Positions 23,301 to 35,600 of a stretch of DNA of 64,000 bases are shown in pieces. Numbering within the stretch: the stretch's first letter is position 1; each line of letters starts with the position of its first letter. Source of the stretch: Ectocarpus siliculosus (taxonomy: Eukaryota; Sar; Phaeophyceae; Ectocarpales; Ectocarpaceae); assembly GCA_000310025.1 (NCBI GenBank), contig FN649729.1, positions 1,187,906 through 1,251,905 of the forward strand, given 5' to 3'. Below the pieces are notes generated by a model. The model did not search any database. It was not told where the DNA came from and saw only the letters and a program-made list of their open reading frames with translations. Both the position numbers and the translations under genes were made by a program.

Positions 23301-26145
23301 GACTGAGAAAAAAGTAGCTTCGACTTCTGAAGCATTGTTCGAAATTGATTCCCGGAGTGGACGAAGTAGGCGCTTACGTGAAAATCACGTACACAGAGGA
23401 AGAGAATACGTCTAAGCGTCTCGCGGTTCTTTCCATCACTCGTTCGTAAAAAACGCAGCGTGCTGCTGCTCACCTTAGGGGTCTTGACCACGAAGCGGTC
23501 GGTGGAGCCTTTGTGGGAGGTCGGCTCAACAGACGTACCCCCGACGAGAAGAATGACCTGCTTTGATTGACGCGGTAGGGCGCAACAAGCAGCGAACAGT
23601 CGGGGTGCGAGGAGACATGGGCAGGGCGCACAAACAATACCGGAAACAGAAATCAGAGCGGCAGCGGCGCCGTGGAGGACACAGCAACAACAAGACAAAT
23701 TCGGAGAGGTGACAGTCTAATACAAGTGCGAAGTAGGAAGGGCTACGCACCAAAACAGACATGCCACTGGTAGGGACTGGTGCAATAAACCGCTAGCATT
23801 TTGTAGTCGGCCGTGCGTAGTCTCTGCAATGCCAGCGCGAGCTAACCGGTGCAACCTATTCGCTGCACCTTCTTGGCTTTGGCGGGGTCATTGTCGTCCG
23901 CGCCGACCTTGAACAATCTGAGAGACGGCTGGTCGAGGCCACTTCCTTCCACGAGGTGGGCGGAGAAGTCCTTGTCCGGCATCGCCCTCCTGACGAGCCG
24001 CAGCTCGGACTACAGTATCAGGTAAGAAAAGCGTCATCGCAGCACGATGGCAGAAATCAAGAGCGACACCGAGCGGCCACTGAGAATGGAGACGCCACAG
24101 AAACACCCCCAAATGGCTATGTCATGGGAGTGAGCCTGAGTGTTTGCGTTTTACAACAACATCGCATGGAGATGGGGTACCGATAGCGGAGCGAAAGGCA
24201 AGCTTCTCGGGAATTGAACAACCCTCACCTTGGCCACAGGTGTGATGTCTGAGGTGTATTGTGCGCGGTCGTTTGTCCCGATAGCGGTGGTGGTGCACGC
24301 GGCATCTTGTTCCAGGGGGCTGGGGACCTCTATCGGGTCTTCGGGCGGCTCCGGCGCAGCGCCCGTTCCAGCCGCGTCTGCGCCGCCCCCATCGCCGTCA
24401 CTCGAATCGGCTGCAGCGGTAGCGATGGCGGGGGCAGGAGGGGATGCATCGTGCTTACATTCGGTGGAGGCTTTCCTTGTGTTCGGGCTTGTCCCCCTCA
24501 ATGTGTCAACAATACGTCCATCTAGCAAGCCGCTTGGTTTCTGAAAGTCGCCTGCTCTGTTTGCTAAGGTAGCGCTATGATACAGCACTGTTGTGGCAGA
24601 CAAGGATCGTCTCACCGTTCTGCCTCTTCGAGATATTAGAGAGGGTGGCTGGCGGTTACACAAACTACGTAATGGCGAGGAGACAAAACGATGGAAAGAC
24701 CTTAGGGAAGCACCAGATATGTTTGAGTATTTGAGGTGGAACTGCGTTGGCCATCTTGGCGGTCAAGCGTCGACCGTTTCAAGGACCAGATCGGCTTGCG
24801 CTGGAATCAATGAACTTTCCACTGGGTTGTTCCACGGCTAGACGTGTTTGACGAAGAGAGGGTTAGAGGTGCGGTTTACTCTCGACCCGAAGCGAGGCAC
24901 GCTCTCAATACTCAGGGAAAAAGCATCATCAGCAAGACTGGCACGCGGTTGGAGCGACGGGCGTGTGTATGACGACCGTTGCCTTCGCGGCGAAGAAGAC
25001 GACGCGGACACAACAAGCAAGCAATGCTTCGTTGCTGCATTGGGCCAAAAAAGGAGACAACGTAGTAGCGTAGTTCAAACAAGAGAGAAAACGGAATTCA
25101 AATAGAACCACACAACTACCCTGCTATTTATCTCGGCGCCGTCCTCTTGTCCGTTGCTCTCGAAACAGCCTACCAGTACATTGCGTACAGAATCCAGAAA
25201 ACGAAAATGAATCTGCCACGTACCATGCGATGGACGACCATGATGCCCGTTGGCGTTGCTGTGGGATCCGTCTGTGCTCTGATGATTCCTCACGTCCCCA
25301 ATAGTCTTGGAGGGAAAGGTTGCGGATGTACTGACCTTGGCGGCAGTATCAGTGGCAGCGACGGCATCAGCGGCGGCGGCGGCATCAGCGGCGGCGGCGG
25401 CATCAGCGGCGGCGGCGGCATCAGCGGCGGCGGCGGCATCAGCGGCGGCGGCGGCATCAGCGGCGGCGGCGGCATCAGCGACGGCGGCGGCATCAGCGGC
25501 GGCGGCGGCATCAGCGGCGGCGGCGGCATCAGCGGCGGCGGCATCAGCGGCGGCGGCGGCGGGTGTTGGTTCTTCCTTTGAAGCCGTGCCATCAGAGCCA
25601 TTGAAAGGATCGGCCACGTTGTTGTCGACAGCAGAAGCTGCGGGATCGGAGCGAGAGAGAGTGGAAGTGCTCTCGGCCTCGGTACTGTTTGGAGCTGTTC
25701 CAGGGAAGAGCGGCCCCGTCGGAACAATCGCAGGATCGGCGGCGGCGGTGGCGGCGGCGGTGAGAGGCGCGGGTGAACCAGCCAAATTGTGTCTGGGGTT
25801 GGTGATCTCTTCATCAGTGGTGGTGGCGGTGGCGGTGGCGGTGGCGGCGGAGGTGGTGATTGCCGTGGTCAAGCCCAGGTCGGCTCCGTTCATCCCCTCC
25901 GTTAGCTCAGCAACCACGGGGATCGTGGCAGAGATTGGAGCGTCGGTTGTGTGGTAGGCGTCAGCGTCAGTAACAATGGCGGCGGTGGTGGGGGCAGTAG
26001 CAGCGGCCGTGCCAATCGCCGATTCCTCCTCCGTTCCTGCAGGCACCTGAGGGAGCGTCGGAGAAACTGAAACGTCAGCCGTGTCGTTGGTGTTAACTTC
26101 GGAGATGTTGCTGATCTCGGATACGACGTCAGGTTCATTTTTTTC
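20361..26145 (-). CDS. PH-domain array, 5' part: Ala-rich exon, linker and two PH domains
   Basis: Minus-strand exons, all phase 0: 26145-25336 (270 codons, Asp/Ala minisatellite), 24540-24229 (104 codons, Ala/Pro/Asp-rich linker ending TSDITPVAK), F 24009-23869, G 23557-23474, A2 22638-22396, B2 21661-21509, C2 21192-21067, D2 20468-20361. F-G-A2 make one PH domain: DKDFSAHLVEGSGL, VILLVGGTS, DRFVVKTPK, then TWSFRASDTKNRDAWVNAI with the invariant Trp. B2-C2-D2 make the second: KEGKVLHKT, GRFMFRVV, ESQSELDAWVSLV. The first exon is open upstream to an ATG at 26361, so the true start is unresolved. D2 ends in phase 0 and probably continues into the 3' module, giving one gene of about 11.6 kb with repeated PH pairs. 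Such proteins act as membrane-associated adaptors; the partner is unknown. Confidence 0.6.
20709..20792. repeat. 42-bp tandem duplication in a PH-array intron
   Basis: Two units starting GCAACCTAC and containing GGACAGATACTGCGCGAAGT, 42 bp apart, with a few differences. Confidence 0.8.
21905..22318 (+). repeat. Poly-C-tailed dispersed repeat, copy 2 (full length)
   Basis: About 414 bp, starting GCGGTAACC and ending TATGAGTAC followed by a 17-C run. It aligns over its length, in inverse orientation, with 52456-52870, and its last 155 bp with 61-215. Near the head are a Pol III A-box-like TGGTCGAG and, 20-odd bp on, a B-box-like GGGTCGAGAACCC; the spacing is short for a tRNA. No ORF is shared between copies. 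It sits in an intron of the PH array, sense relative to the plus strand. Confidence 0.85.
25357..25560. repeat. 18-bp coding minisatellite encoding (Ala5-Asp)n
   Basis: About eleven units of GGCGGCGGCGGCATCAGC on the plus strand. In the minus-strand coding frame they read as repeats of one Asp and five Ala. A few units are shortened by 3 bp, which keeps the frame. It lies inside the first recognised exon of the PH array. Confidence 0.9.
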
Positions 26146-26551
26146 CTGTACATGTACACCGATACGGTGGACGGAGGAGAGGAGCGGAACGGTGGAAAAA
26201 ATGGTAGATCGAGGAATGCGGTGAACAGTCGTCGTGGGGGCCAGAGAATGAGACCTGTTCTGTGAGCAACGCCCGTCTGGTTGCCCCCCCACGGCCCTAC
26301 AAGAACAAGCCACGTACAGTCTATGTTCGTGTCGTCGCGCACGGAGTGTGCCTTCTCGCAAAACCTGTCAAGTGCGGATTCGTTCGATTTCTTCCCGGGG
26401 ATGTCAATGCCGAAGTGCGTTGTTCGCAAAAAAAAACAAACTCGCCTCATTGTTGCTTACCAAGACGACGACGTCTCTGCTTACTGTAATAGTCTGGTCT
26501 ACAGTACCAGGAGTGTATATGGCTAAGCTCCTTGTGGTCGGTGATGGTGTG

Positions 26552-27054
26552 CTAGGAGGTGGATGAGTACAACTCCTTGTGCGCGTGCCCACCGCTGAGC
26601 GCATCGCCATCATCAACCGCAACAAGGGGCTGAGCCTCGTGGAAGAGGACAACAGTTTTTTGTGACATCTTCATGGTCAGCTCGACACTGAGAGTCAAGT
26701 ATTTATGTTGCAGAGACGACACCGTTTGGTATTGACACCCCCTTGGGGGCAATCCACCACACAGGTGAGTGTGGTCGTCCACGTCTACCACCGCCGCGGT
26801 GACTCCCGCTACCTACTGCCCTCCTGGTGCAGGCGAGCGGCGGGGGACAAGGGGGGGGTTGCGGAGGACGGCCGGTGCAGCCAACGGCCGGAGGAGGACC
26901 GGCTGAATATCGGTTTCTGGAAGAAATCACCAAACGGCACACAAGTTTGTCCGCATGAAAAGTGCCAGCTAGCACAACGCTCACCATGTCGTTGGTGCTG
27001 GAGTTGCGGTCGTCGTCATTCATGTTGTTGATGTCGTCGTTGTTGATGCCGTCG

Positions 27055-27089
<35 letters not shown>

Positions 27090-27176
27090 GCCGTTCGCTG
27101 ACCCCAGGAGAAGGGCCCCAAGAAGCACCAACAACAGCAACCAGCTGTTGGTCTTCATGATGCGCGTGAGCCTCAT
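26552..27176 (-). CDS. Small predicted secreted, Asn-rich protein, two exons, 150 aa
   Basis: Exon 1 is 27176-26985, exon 2 26812-26552, joined in phase 0. The N-terminus is a clear signal peptide: basic start, then WLLLLVLLGALLLGSA with a likely cut after SANG. Next are twelve Asn and an Asn/Asp-rich stretch ending NSSTNDM (one N-glycosylation sequon). Exon 2 has two Cys (HLCGG, PRGCQ) and ends HKELYSSTS. The exon 1 donor is GTGAGC; the exon 2 acceptor (GGGCAGTAG) is less certain. I do not recognise the family. It could instead be an upstream exon pair of the neighbouring PH gene, but the stop argues against it. Confidence 0.45.
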
Positions 27177-29461
27177 ACTTGAGCACTGAGGTTACATAAT
27201 CAGGAAGGGGACACACCCAGTCAGTGTGTGGGGTGAGCTTGACGACGATAGAAACGTTACGGCCGACGTACGACGGCAGAAAACAAATTATCCGTGAAGA
27301 ATATCGTGCAGCTGACGACATCGTATTTCTATTTGCTTGGTTTGGTTACATACACGACGAGTGCGTGGAGAGATACGGACGGCCGTTTCACATTTTTGTT
27401 TTTTTTGGCCGCAACCAACTTTGCCACTCCGGAATCTTGGCGCCTCACAAGCAACAGGGTAGGTACGTGCGGATTTGGGTACCCCCCCGCGCTGTTCGAA
27501 AGGGGTGACTGTCCATGATGAAACAGCGAACTACATGTCTTAAAATCGGCTATCAACGAAGCGGAAATGGGCTGATCAAAGCGGCTTTTCAGCGATGCGG
27601 GCAAACTCCCGTTGTATCCAAATGCGGTGCAAGATGTGACCGGAATCTGTGTCGAAAGAAACGGCATTTCTCTCTCTGGCTTTTCTGGCTGGGATGCATG
27701 TGCCGTCCTGGATCTGACACGTGGATTTTGATTGCTGGTGGGGATCCGGGGTACGTGGATGTTTGCGCTACTCTCTCGCTCCTCGCGGGTGGCCAAGCAC
27801 AGGAGGGCCGAGACCACAACTACTGCGGTAACTCCCACTCTCCCTCAACGCACGGCACACCCCCCAACAACGCGCGGCGCAACCCGCCAAACAGGAGCAA
27901 TGCCACCACACCAAGCCCAAAACTTTGGCGGGCCAAAGTGACTCCCGGGATCCACCTCTGGCATGGGCACGGGAAAGGACTTTTGTTTCGATCCCCTAGA
28001 TTAACCCATTGCCGGCCGGCCACACATGCACGCGGTGCCGTGGCCCGCTGGCGGGTGAAAGCCTACCTAGACCATGGTGTGCGCGCTTCACATCCCGCCG
28101 CAACACACACTCTAGACCCGCACGGCACCAAACGTGGACTCGCGGGTATCAGGCGCCAAGCTGGGCGGAAGACCTCTCTCTTACCTGCTGAAGTGTAGAG
28201 GCGGGTGTTACTGTCTGAGCTTGTTCCGGTGAAGTTGTGCGCAGCAGTGGTGAGTGATGTCCGCTGATGAAGAATCAAGATTTTTTTCTCTTTTTTTTTT
28301 TTTTCATGCTATCGGCAGGAGGCTCGTTTCCCTGAGGGCGCAAACGCCTCCGTATTTTCTCTGAAAGAGCGAACGGACATCATTCAGACCTACCTACAAT
28401 ATCCGTGGCCGGTATATTGAAGATTTGTTTCTGTGTGATCCTGCAGCCGTAGACAAAAGAGCGCGTGCCACATATGAACGTTGTTGTTGTTGTCTTGACA
28501 ATAAAAACCGTTTTGGGCGCGCGATGCGGTCGATCGGCGCAGGACTCTGTCGGTGTGTGTGTGCTCATCCAATGGAGAAAAAACAGTAGTAGCCGCCGCC
28601 GCCGCCGCCGCGGAAGCAGCGACAACAGCAGCAGCAGCAGCAGCAGCAGCATGGGAAAGAGGAGTGCGGTCGCTCGGTTTTTCGGGATACCCAGGCTGAC
28701 CTCCATGCCTGCAGCAGGTCGAACCCTTTTTTCACCCACCAAGCGCATGGATTATTCGCCATCCGCAGCTTCCGTGAAAACATCGAGGGAAGGGCGCGAG
28801 GTTAACGATAAGCCCTTGCGGCAAAAAAACAATGTTGACTATCCAGACGACATCATCACAAACACGACGATATACAAGGGTTGCTTACAAACCAGGTCAG
28901 GGGGTGGGGAAGCAACGGTGCTCCCACGATCCAACCGCACCAGTGCTGTAAGAATTTCATCCATACAAGAGAATCAAATCAAGCGGCAAATCACATTTAC
29001 ATACGCCGCTCACCAACAACCCTCCTTCCAGCCAGGCCATGTTCTCAAGAAACGCACCACACCGAAAACACACAACACCATAACTGTACGACATCTGCAC
29101 TCAAGTCACACACATGCTAGCCACAGGAAAACCTCAACACTTGGCGGGCGAACTTCCTCCATAACGCGTGGAAGCTGACGGCAGAGAATGACCGTCTTCT
29201 CCCCTTCGCTCCTTGCACGTGTATCATGCTTGCCCCCAATCCGCCACGCGTGCCGCGTCCCGTGATCGATTTCGATCAGTCACTATCAAATGCGGGCAAC
29301 AGAACGTGTCTCGCCCTCCCCCCCGTCGGCTGAGAGGCAGCCACTGCTGTAGAAAATATCACTGCGGCCACTCATGAGATAATCAGAACGACCCATGTCT
29401 CGTATGCATAGAGAACAACTATGAGCGATGACGGGACCGCCTTCGCGCGATTGATAAGTTT
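27177..29461. other. Stretch between secreted-protein gene and AMSH gene; no supported gene
   Basis: Two long plus-strand ORFs occur (27515-28198, 227 codons; 28465-29178, 237 codons). The second contains an AGC tract read as Ser and basic, low-complexity sequence. Neither shows a domain, targeting signal or spliced partner. Treated here as non-coding, with low certainty. Confidence 0.4.
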
Positions 29462-29582
29462 ATGAGGAAATAGGACAGGGAGGGGGGACGCAGACCCTAT
29501 TCCCTAACCCTGACCCAACTTCCCCGATTGAGTACTTCATCCAACATGTTTGCTTAGTACAATAAACCTGCGAAGGTTACTG
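29462..29582 (+). repeat. Dispersed repeat with telomere-like CCCTAA core, copy 1
   Basis: Matches 53209-53325 on the same strand. Shared blocks: ATGAGGAAATAG, AGGGAGGGG, ACGCAGAC, CCCTAACCCTGACCC-type telomere-like units, AACTTCCCCGATT and AAACC-GCGAAGG. It lies just downstream of the AMSH stop codon. Confidence 0.75.
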
Positions 29583-29636
29583 CGACGACGAGATCCCCCC
29601 CCCCCCCCTCCTCTACACATACACAGCGCTTCATCA

Positions 29637-32600
29637 TCATCGGAGATCGACAATCGACATTCTTACGGGAGCCCATGTGAGGTCCGCTTGTTCGTAGATC
29701 GTAATGTCGTCGGGGTGTTGATGGAAGCCCTTGAGTTTGCATTCTTGAATAAGCTTCATCCCCTCAGGCTGGGTCAGGCGAAACACGCCAACCCTATCCA
29801 AGGTTCGGGGATCGGGGGGGGGGGTCGTGAGTCATGATGACTAGCTTCTAAAACGCGAAAGCAGTCAGACGGCGATTGATCACATCTTTTTCAGGGTCCC
29901 TTCATTCTTCACGACAAAGAGTGCTCCACAAAAAGTGGTGTGACATTTGGGCTCCACCTCATGTTGACAAAGAGAGAGGCAGATACGAATTGGTGCTGAC
30001 GAAAAGGCCCATTCGTGCAACAAGGCCAACAAAAGCCTTCAACATGGCAGTGACCGTTTAGATTCTTTTGGTTCGTCCCATGCATCCTGAGAGGCCAGTC
30101 TACACCTTTGGAATAACTTGAATGGGGTGTGACGCGCCAGCGGGGGTCGCATAGCGTAAAACGATACGAATTGATAGCGATGGAGGCGATCGCACGAAAA
30201 CCGGCGGCATCCCGAACAATCACCATTAATTCCCATCGCGGACTTTTAGTGATAGGAAGTGAAGGCTAATCAGCAACTAGTGGACTTCATATTTCTTTCA
30301 AGAATATGCGGTGGGTGGCTGCGCAGGAAAATCTGCGGCAGCTTTGGGCGGGGGAGCCGACGACCGGGGGCACACGTCCGTTGCGACTAGGCTGTAGTGA
30401 TGGCTAGTGTAGCGAAGGCATGGTGGTACATGTGATGTTAACAGTCGGTGGTATCATCGGGGCAATGAAGACGCCAAAAGGGCTTACCGCTTGTTTCCGT
30501 AGAGAAACGCCTACATGTCCGAAGAAAAACGAGATCTGGCCAGGGGTGCGTGCACCACATCCAAGACATTCTTACGGAGAGCTGTGTGGCGACACGTCGC
30601 CAAGTCAAGGCTTTCATCGAGGGAGGTGAGCATCAGGTCGACAACGACATTGCTGCAAGGCATCGATTGCCACATGTTCACACACTAGAAGCGATTGTAT
30701 GTGCGTCGGCATAAATCTTGAACCAACAACGTGAAGAGCAGAAAAACCTGGCGAAACCTCTAGACTCTAGACATCCGCATCGGATTAACAAAAAAATAAC
30801 AAATATTTGATGACACGGCACGCACCTCTTTTTGTTGTCACCCGGGGCGTACACTACCGCCACGGCCTCCGGCAGCATCAGCTGGTAGCCGCAGTGAGTG
30901 TGTAGGTCGACGCTGGACATGAAGCAGTCCTAAAAAGCCATGCACACACACACACGTGTAAAACAACGGGAAAGGAACGAGCACGTTAGCCAGCCCTGGG
31001 GTTGTAGAATCTCAGGTTAACCGACAGTAAAAAAATCCTTCCAGTCCTTGCAAAGCAAAAAATGAAAGGGAAACTGGCTAAGGAGAGAGTTCGCACTGTG
31101 TAGATTTCAGGCCAAAGCACGGTACAGCACGCGCAGCCACGTAAGAACGCGCGATTCAAGATATCTAGGCTCGACAAGAGATGAACGAAATAACTTGGCC
31201 ATAACGTGGGTGCTCAGCTAAGCACTCCACACTAAAACCTAGTATATTGTCGATGTCGGGTTACCCTGGTCTCCGAGCCGTAAGAACCGAGCCTCGTGAA
31301 AACTAAGAGGGGACAAAGTAGCGCCGCGTGCTGTGTTCTACAGAGAAATGTCTGGGAAATCGTAGACATACAGGCAGCTTTTTCTGACGCTATGAATTCA
31401 TTGCTAATCTGTCTCTGACTCTTTTCTATGACAGAGATGGATTCGTTGTGTCATATTAAGAAAAAAAAAATACCCCACGCTAACGTTTAACCCTCCTTTG
31501 GCCGCAACTTCACCCGGTGCATATCTCTCTCAGCATCCAACAGTCGCCCTATCCTGCACCAATCCGTAAAAAAAAAAGACAACACCATCTTTCGTAGGAA
31601 GGGCGGAAAGGAACATCAAAGGCGGGGGGGGGGGGGGAGGGGGCAAAAATGGGAGTGAAAAGGTTGCGGGCGGGATACCTGTTTCGGGTGCGTGTGAATC
31701 CAGCCCAGAGTGATGAGCTTGTTGGAAAGCATGTAGTTGAACAGCTCGGTCTCATCGGTGGTCTCCACCGAGTTCGGAGTGCCCTGGCGGGGATGAGACG
31801 AACAAGCAAGAAAAACATATCGTTCTTGAAGAGACCTGCATGCAAATCAGCTGTGATTGGCTGATTGAGCAGACATGCCGAGCTAGTTCAACTCTGATTC
31901 CTTCAACAGTGACGGCCGGACGAACGAATGTTAGTTGCCTGGCTGGCCCAGTTTGTAAAACTTCAAGTTGTCTTATTTTACAATAGTCGTAAAACCTTGA
32001 GTTTGTGCGGGAGACCTTATAGAGCAATGCATGAGGAATAATCCCTCAACCGCAGGGAACTCTATGAAGGGGGGCAAAATTGAAAAACAACGACAGAAAA
32101 TATGACCGAATACAGTGTACGTGATCAACCTTTGCACAACAACGACATCTTCGTCGTTGGCCAGAACTCAACAGACAAATATCGCATCAGCATGGTTGAA
32201 ACACCCCGGATAGAATGACTCCACGGCGGTGTTCGTTGTGATTCCAGGAGCGAAAACTCAAAACCAACGAGCGGTTGGTGCTGGTAGTTGTTGGCGTAGA
32301 AGGCAACAGGAACCATTCGCGAGTCAGTTACGGCAGTTCACCGGGAAGCTTTGTGAATCTGTCAAGCCGAAGTTGAAATCACCTACAGCAAAATCGAGAT
32401 AGAGCAGAAGAAGCTTCAGAGGTCACAGGAACGCATTGGAGCAGAACCAATCTTGGCGCTGGTTCCTTCTTGCTACAACTGCTTCCACCCAACAAACGAC
32501 CAAAGCAAGAACAAGCTAGCCGCGACGACGGTAAGCACACGCACCGTCTGCTTGGGGATGATCAGTGTTGTCATCTCGAGGACGTTGTGCGTCTGAAGAC

Positions 32601-35600
32601 CAAAGATGCCACAGTCAGGAACCAAAAAACACCGAAAAGAGGCGTGGACGCGAGGGAGAGGAGGAGTACGTCAGGAAAGTTTGCCCCGGAGACGTGCAAC
32701 ACAGAGAGGAAATATGTACGTGCATTGATACAACTGTGAAAAAAACTCAACACCCAAGTGGTATGTGACCTCTGCATTCGCCAAGGGAAGTTACAACAGC
32801 GGTATCCTCCTAGCGTTGTAGGTCGTTGTGCGTTGAAAACCGTTCCCAGACGGAATCGTGGCCGCATGTTTAGCTAGGCTGGTTACGGTCTACCACGCGC
32901 GCCCTATGGCTACGCTCGACATGAATGACCTCCGCGTGTATACATGTATGCACCATTCGAGTTCGTCATGAGCACACCACAAAAGCTCGCTAGTTGGCGT
33001 CCAGGTAGAACTGACACGTTCTTCGTGCGGGCCGGGTGGTTGCCATCATAAGAGTAAGAGTCACATCGGCGTGCAAAAATTGTTTCGCTCTCTGAAAACG
33101 AGACGGCAAAACCAAAGAACAGAAAAGAGTCTGCGTTTTGCGCAGCGTCTCGTGTTCAAAGACCTCTTCTCATCTCGCAGAATGCCTTCTACCGTATACG
33201 ACACAAGACAACACACCCCCTGGACCGATTTTCAAAGCTCGATTCCTCAACAGCAGAAAGAGTCACACACAGCGCCAAAAACGGTGGCGTCGAAGTCGTC
33301 TCGTCGAGACTTTCCGAAACTGCATGGATAATTTTAACATCCTCTTGGTCGTGGCGTAATCGAGCTTTGAAAATCGGTCCAGGGGGTGTGTTATCTTGTG
33401 TCGTACACGGAATGCAACCGAAACGGTCAAGTCAAAGCGGTACAGCTCGTGGGACCTACCGGCCCATTCTCACAACATCACCACCCACTTGGCCGGTAGT
33501 CTTCGCGTGCAAAACACTTGTTGCCAGATAAAAACGAGACGGTGATACAGCGGTACAAGTCCCTGTTACATGCCGAGTGATTTCACTCGCACTAGACCGG
33601 GCCACCCGCATACACAACAACTGACAACCTCCTCGGTGCCACAGGCAACGCACTGCTGTAGAACGCGCCACACACAGGGACCTCTGGTGCTGTGGAGCAA
33701 AGGCTGCCCCGAACTCACCAGCTTCCCTGCCAAGATGCCGCATGTTTCTATGCCGTACGGCGGCTTGTCCGTGTTAGGCTTCGCTATCTTCTCAAACTGC
33801 GCCACGAGCGTCGACGGCAACACCACTTTCCTCTCCGTACCAAAACCCCTGCTCGGTCAGACCGGAAAAGAAGGATTTCGACCAAGGGCGAGCGAGCATC
33901 ATTAGGGATAAGAGCTTGCGGGTCAACAGTCAAGAGTTACAGATTCGTTGGGAGGCTGTAGATGTTTGTTTGGGGGTCTGCGTGTAGATGGCCATTCAAA
34001 AGGGTCACGTCCCAACGTCTTTCGAGGACGACGTAACCTGTTGATGTTCACTTGTAAATATTCGGAACCCTGTGCATTTCCCTCGTCTACCAGCTCCCCC
34101 TTTCCCGAGCGAAGAACACAAAAAACATCTGGGCAGGCTCGGTGTCAACGCGGGGGAACACAGTCCAAACTTCCGCAGGTTGGACTATTGCAGGCGCACA
34201 CAATCAAACAGGGTTACAGGGATGGATAAAAACGCTGGCGGACACCCGCCATGAAAGCTTGGAACGCAGGTTCAACGCGAGCATGCAGTAACGAAGATCG
34301 CCAGTTCACGTCAACGGAGTCGATCGATACAGTTGTCCGGGCTCCTACATGGCGCCGCAGCCTCCGACTGTCATCAGTTCGATAAGCCTGGATCACAGAT
34401 GAAGGCTAATTTGGGGGAAATGAAGGCTCCGACAGGGTTTACACTAGACCAGGGTGTCTGAATCAAGAACAGAGGTTAGGGGTAAGACCAGGGTCACGGA
34501 AGTGAGGGTGCACGCGGCGAAACAAGCTTAGCAATTCCTCCGGACAAAAAGAAGCCATGGAAACCGCGAACTGCCAGCAGGGAGCCCGAGTCGGCCCCAC
34601 CGCTGTCAGAAAATAAAATGGGGAAGCACTCCCCACAACACGTTCCCCGTGCTGCATCTCATACGCAACCTCGCCACTTCGACGTGTCATGTTAGATCGA
34701 TACACACGTGGATATCCTCCCGAGTCACCACACCCCCGTATTCGCGACCTTCGTTCCTATTGTCACCCGCTTCTTTCCGAAAATTAACCAAATCGCATGC
34801 GAACTTGCCGCCACCCCTCCCGTGCCGACACCGCCTCCTCCTCCTTACCTAGCACTTGGTTGCATCGACGGCGGCTTTTGTTGACTCTCCGGCTGAGGTA
34901 CGCTGGGGTAGTGTCCTGCTGAAGACGGGCTCTATGTTCGTTCCCAATCGTGAGCGAATACACGCATGTAGAGGGCGACAGAACAGAGGCATGTTGAGAG
35001 GGGGTAGGCAGCGAGCGGGGGGCAGCGGTATGTACAAGGGTGGTCGTCCAGACAACACTAGCAACCACAAATCCACGCACCCTGAGCACAGGCCCAACCT
35101 CAAACGCGCACGTGGGAGAACAACATCGTCAAAACGCAAAAGGAGCAGAAAACTTGAAAACTCACTTGAGACTTGAAACTTAACCGAACGCGAGCATCCT
35201 GCGACGTCAACACACGACTTGCAAATCAACACAAAAACGCCGTGGGTGTTCGTACAAGCTGCCGCCGACCGCGAACCAACGCAGGTCCGGGCAAAAGCGG
35301 ACCCGTTATCATCTGCGTTCTCTGGTATGGGATTTCAATGGAAATCCTCCCTGGGTTGCAACGGGGCCCACGGCTAGACGAGCGAGCAGACCAAGCCCGA
35401 CCTATTTATCTGGACTACTCACCAGTTGCGCCGAGGGCGTAAAAAAGAGGTCAGGCGTGTGAACATACGGAATGGACCCACAAGCGCGCTGAGGCTCTGT
35501 GATGACGGCCTGGAGGAAAGATAAAAACAAATCAATCTACGCCACGCGCACGGCAGAAACAACCCACCTGATCCAACGACAGGTTCCTGAACGCGTCCTG

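Noticed and set aside
24060-24110. Segments reading WPLGVALDF / WTFGVALAF after CTCAG, considered as exons
   Set aside because: They sit inside the intron before exon F in each copy, break the phase-0 chain and have no conserved donor; shared intron sequence explains them.
25307-25957. Ala/Ser-rich plus-strand ORF
   Set aside because: Shadow of the 18-bp minisatellite; the minus frame fits the exon with proper splice sites.
27515-28198. 227-codon plus-strand ORF
   Set aside because: No domain, signal or spliced partner; composition rich in Arg/His/Pro/Thr without pattern, as expected for a chance ORF in GC-rich DNA.
28465-29178. 237-codon plus-strand ORF with Ser run
   Set aside because: The Ser run is an AGC microsatellite and the remainder is basic low-complexity sequence; no splice or family evidence.
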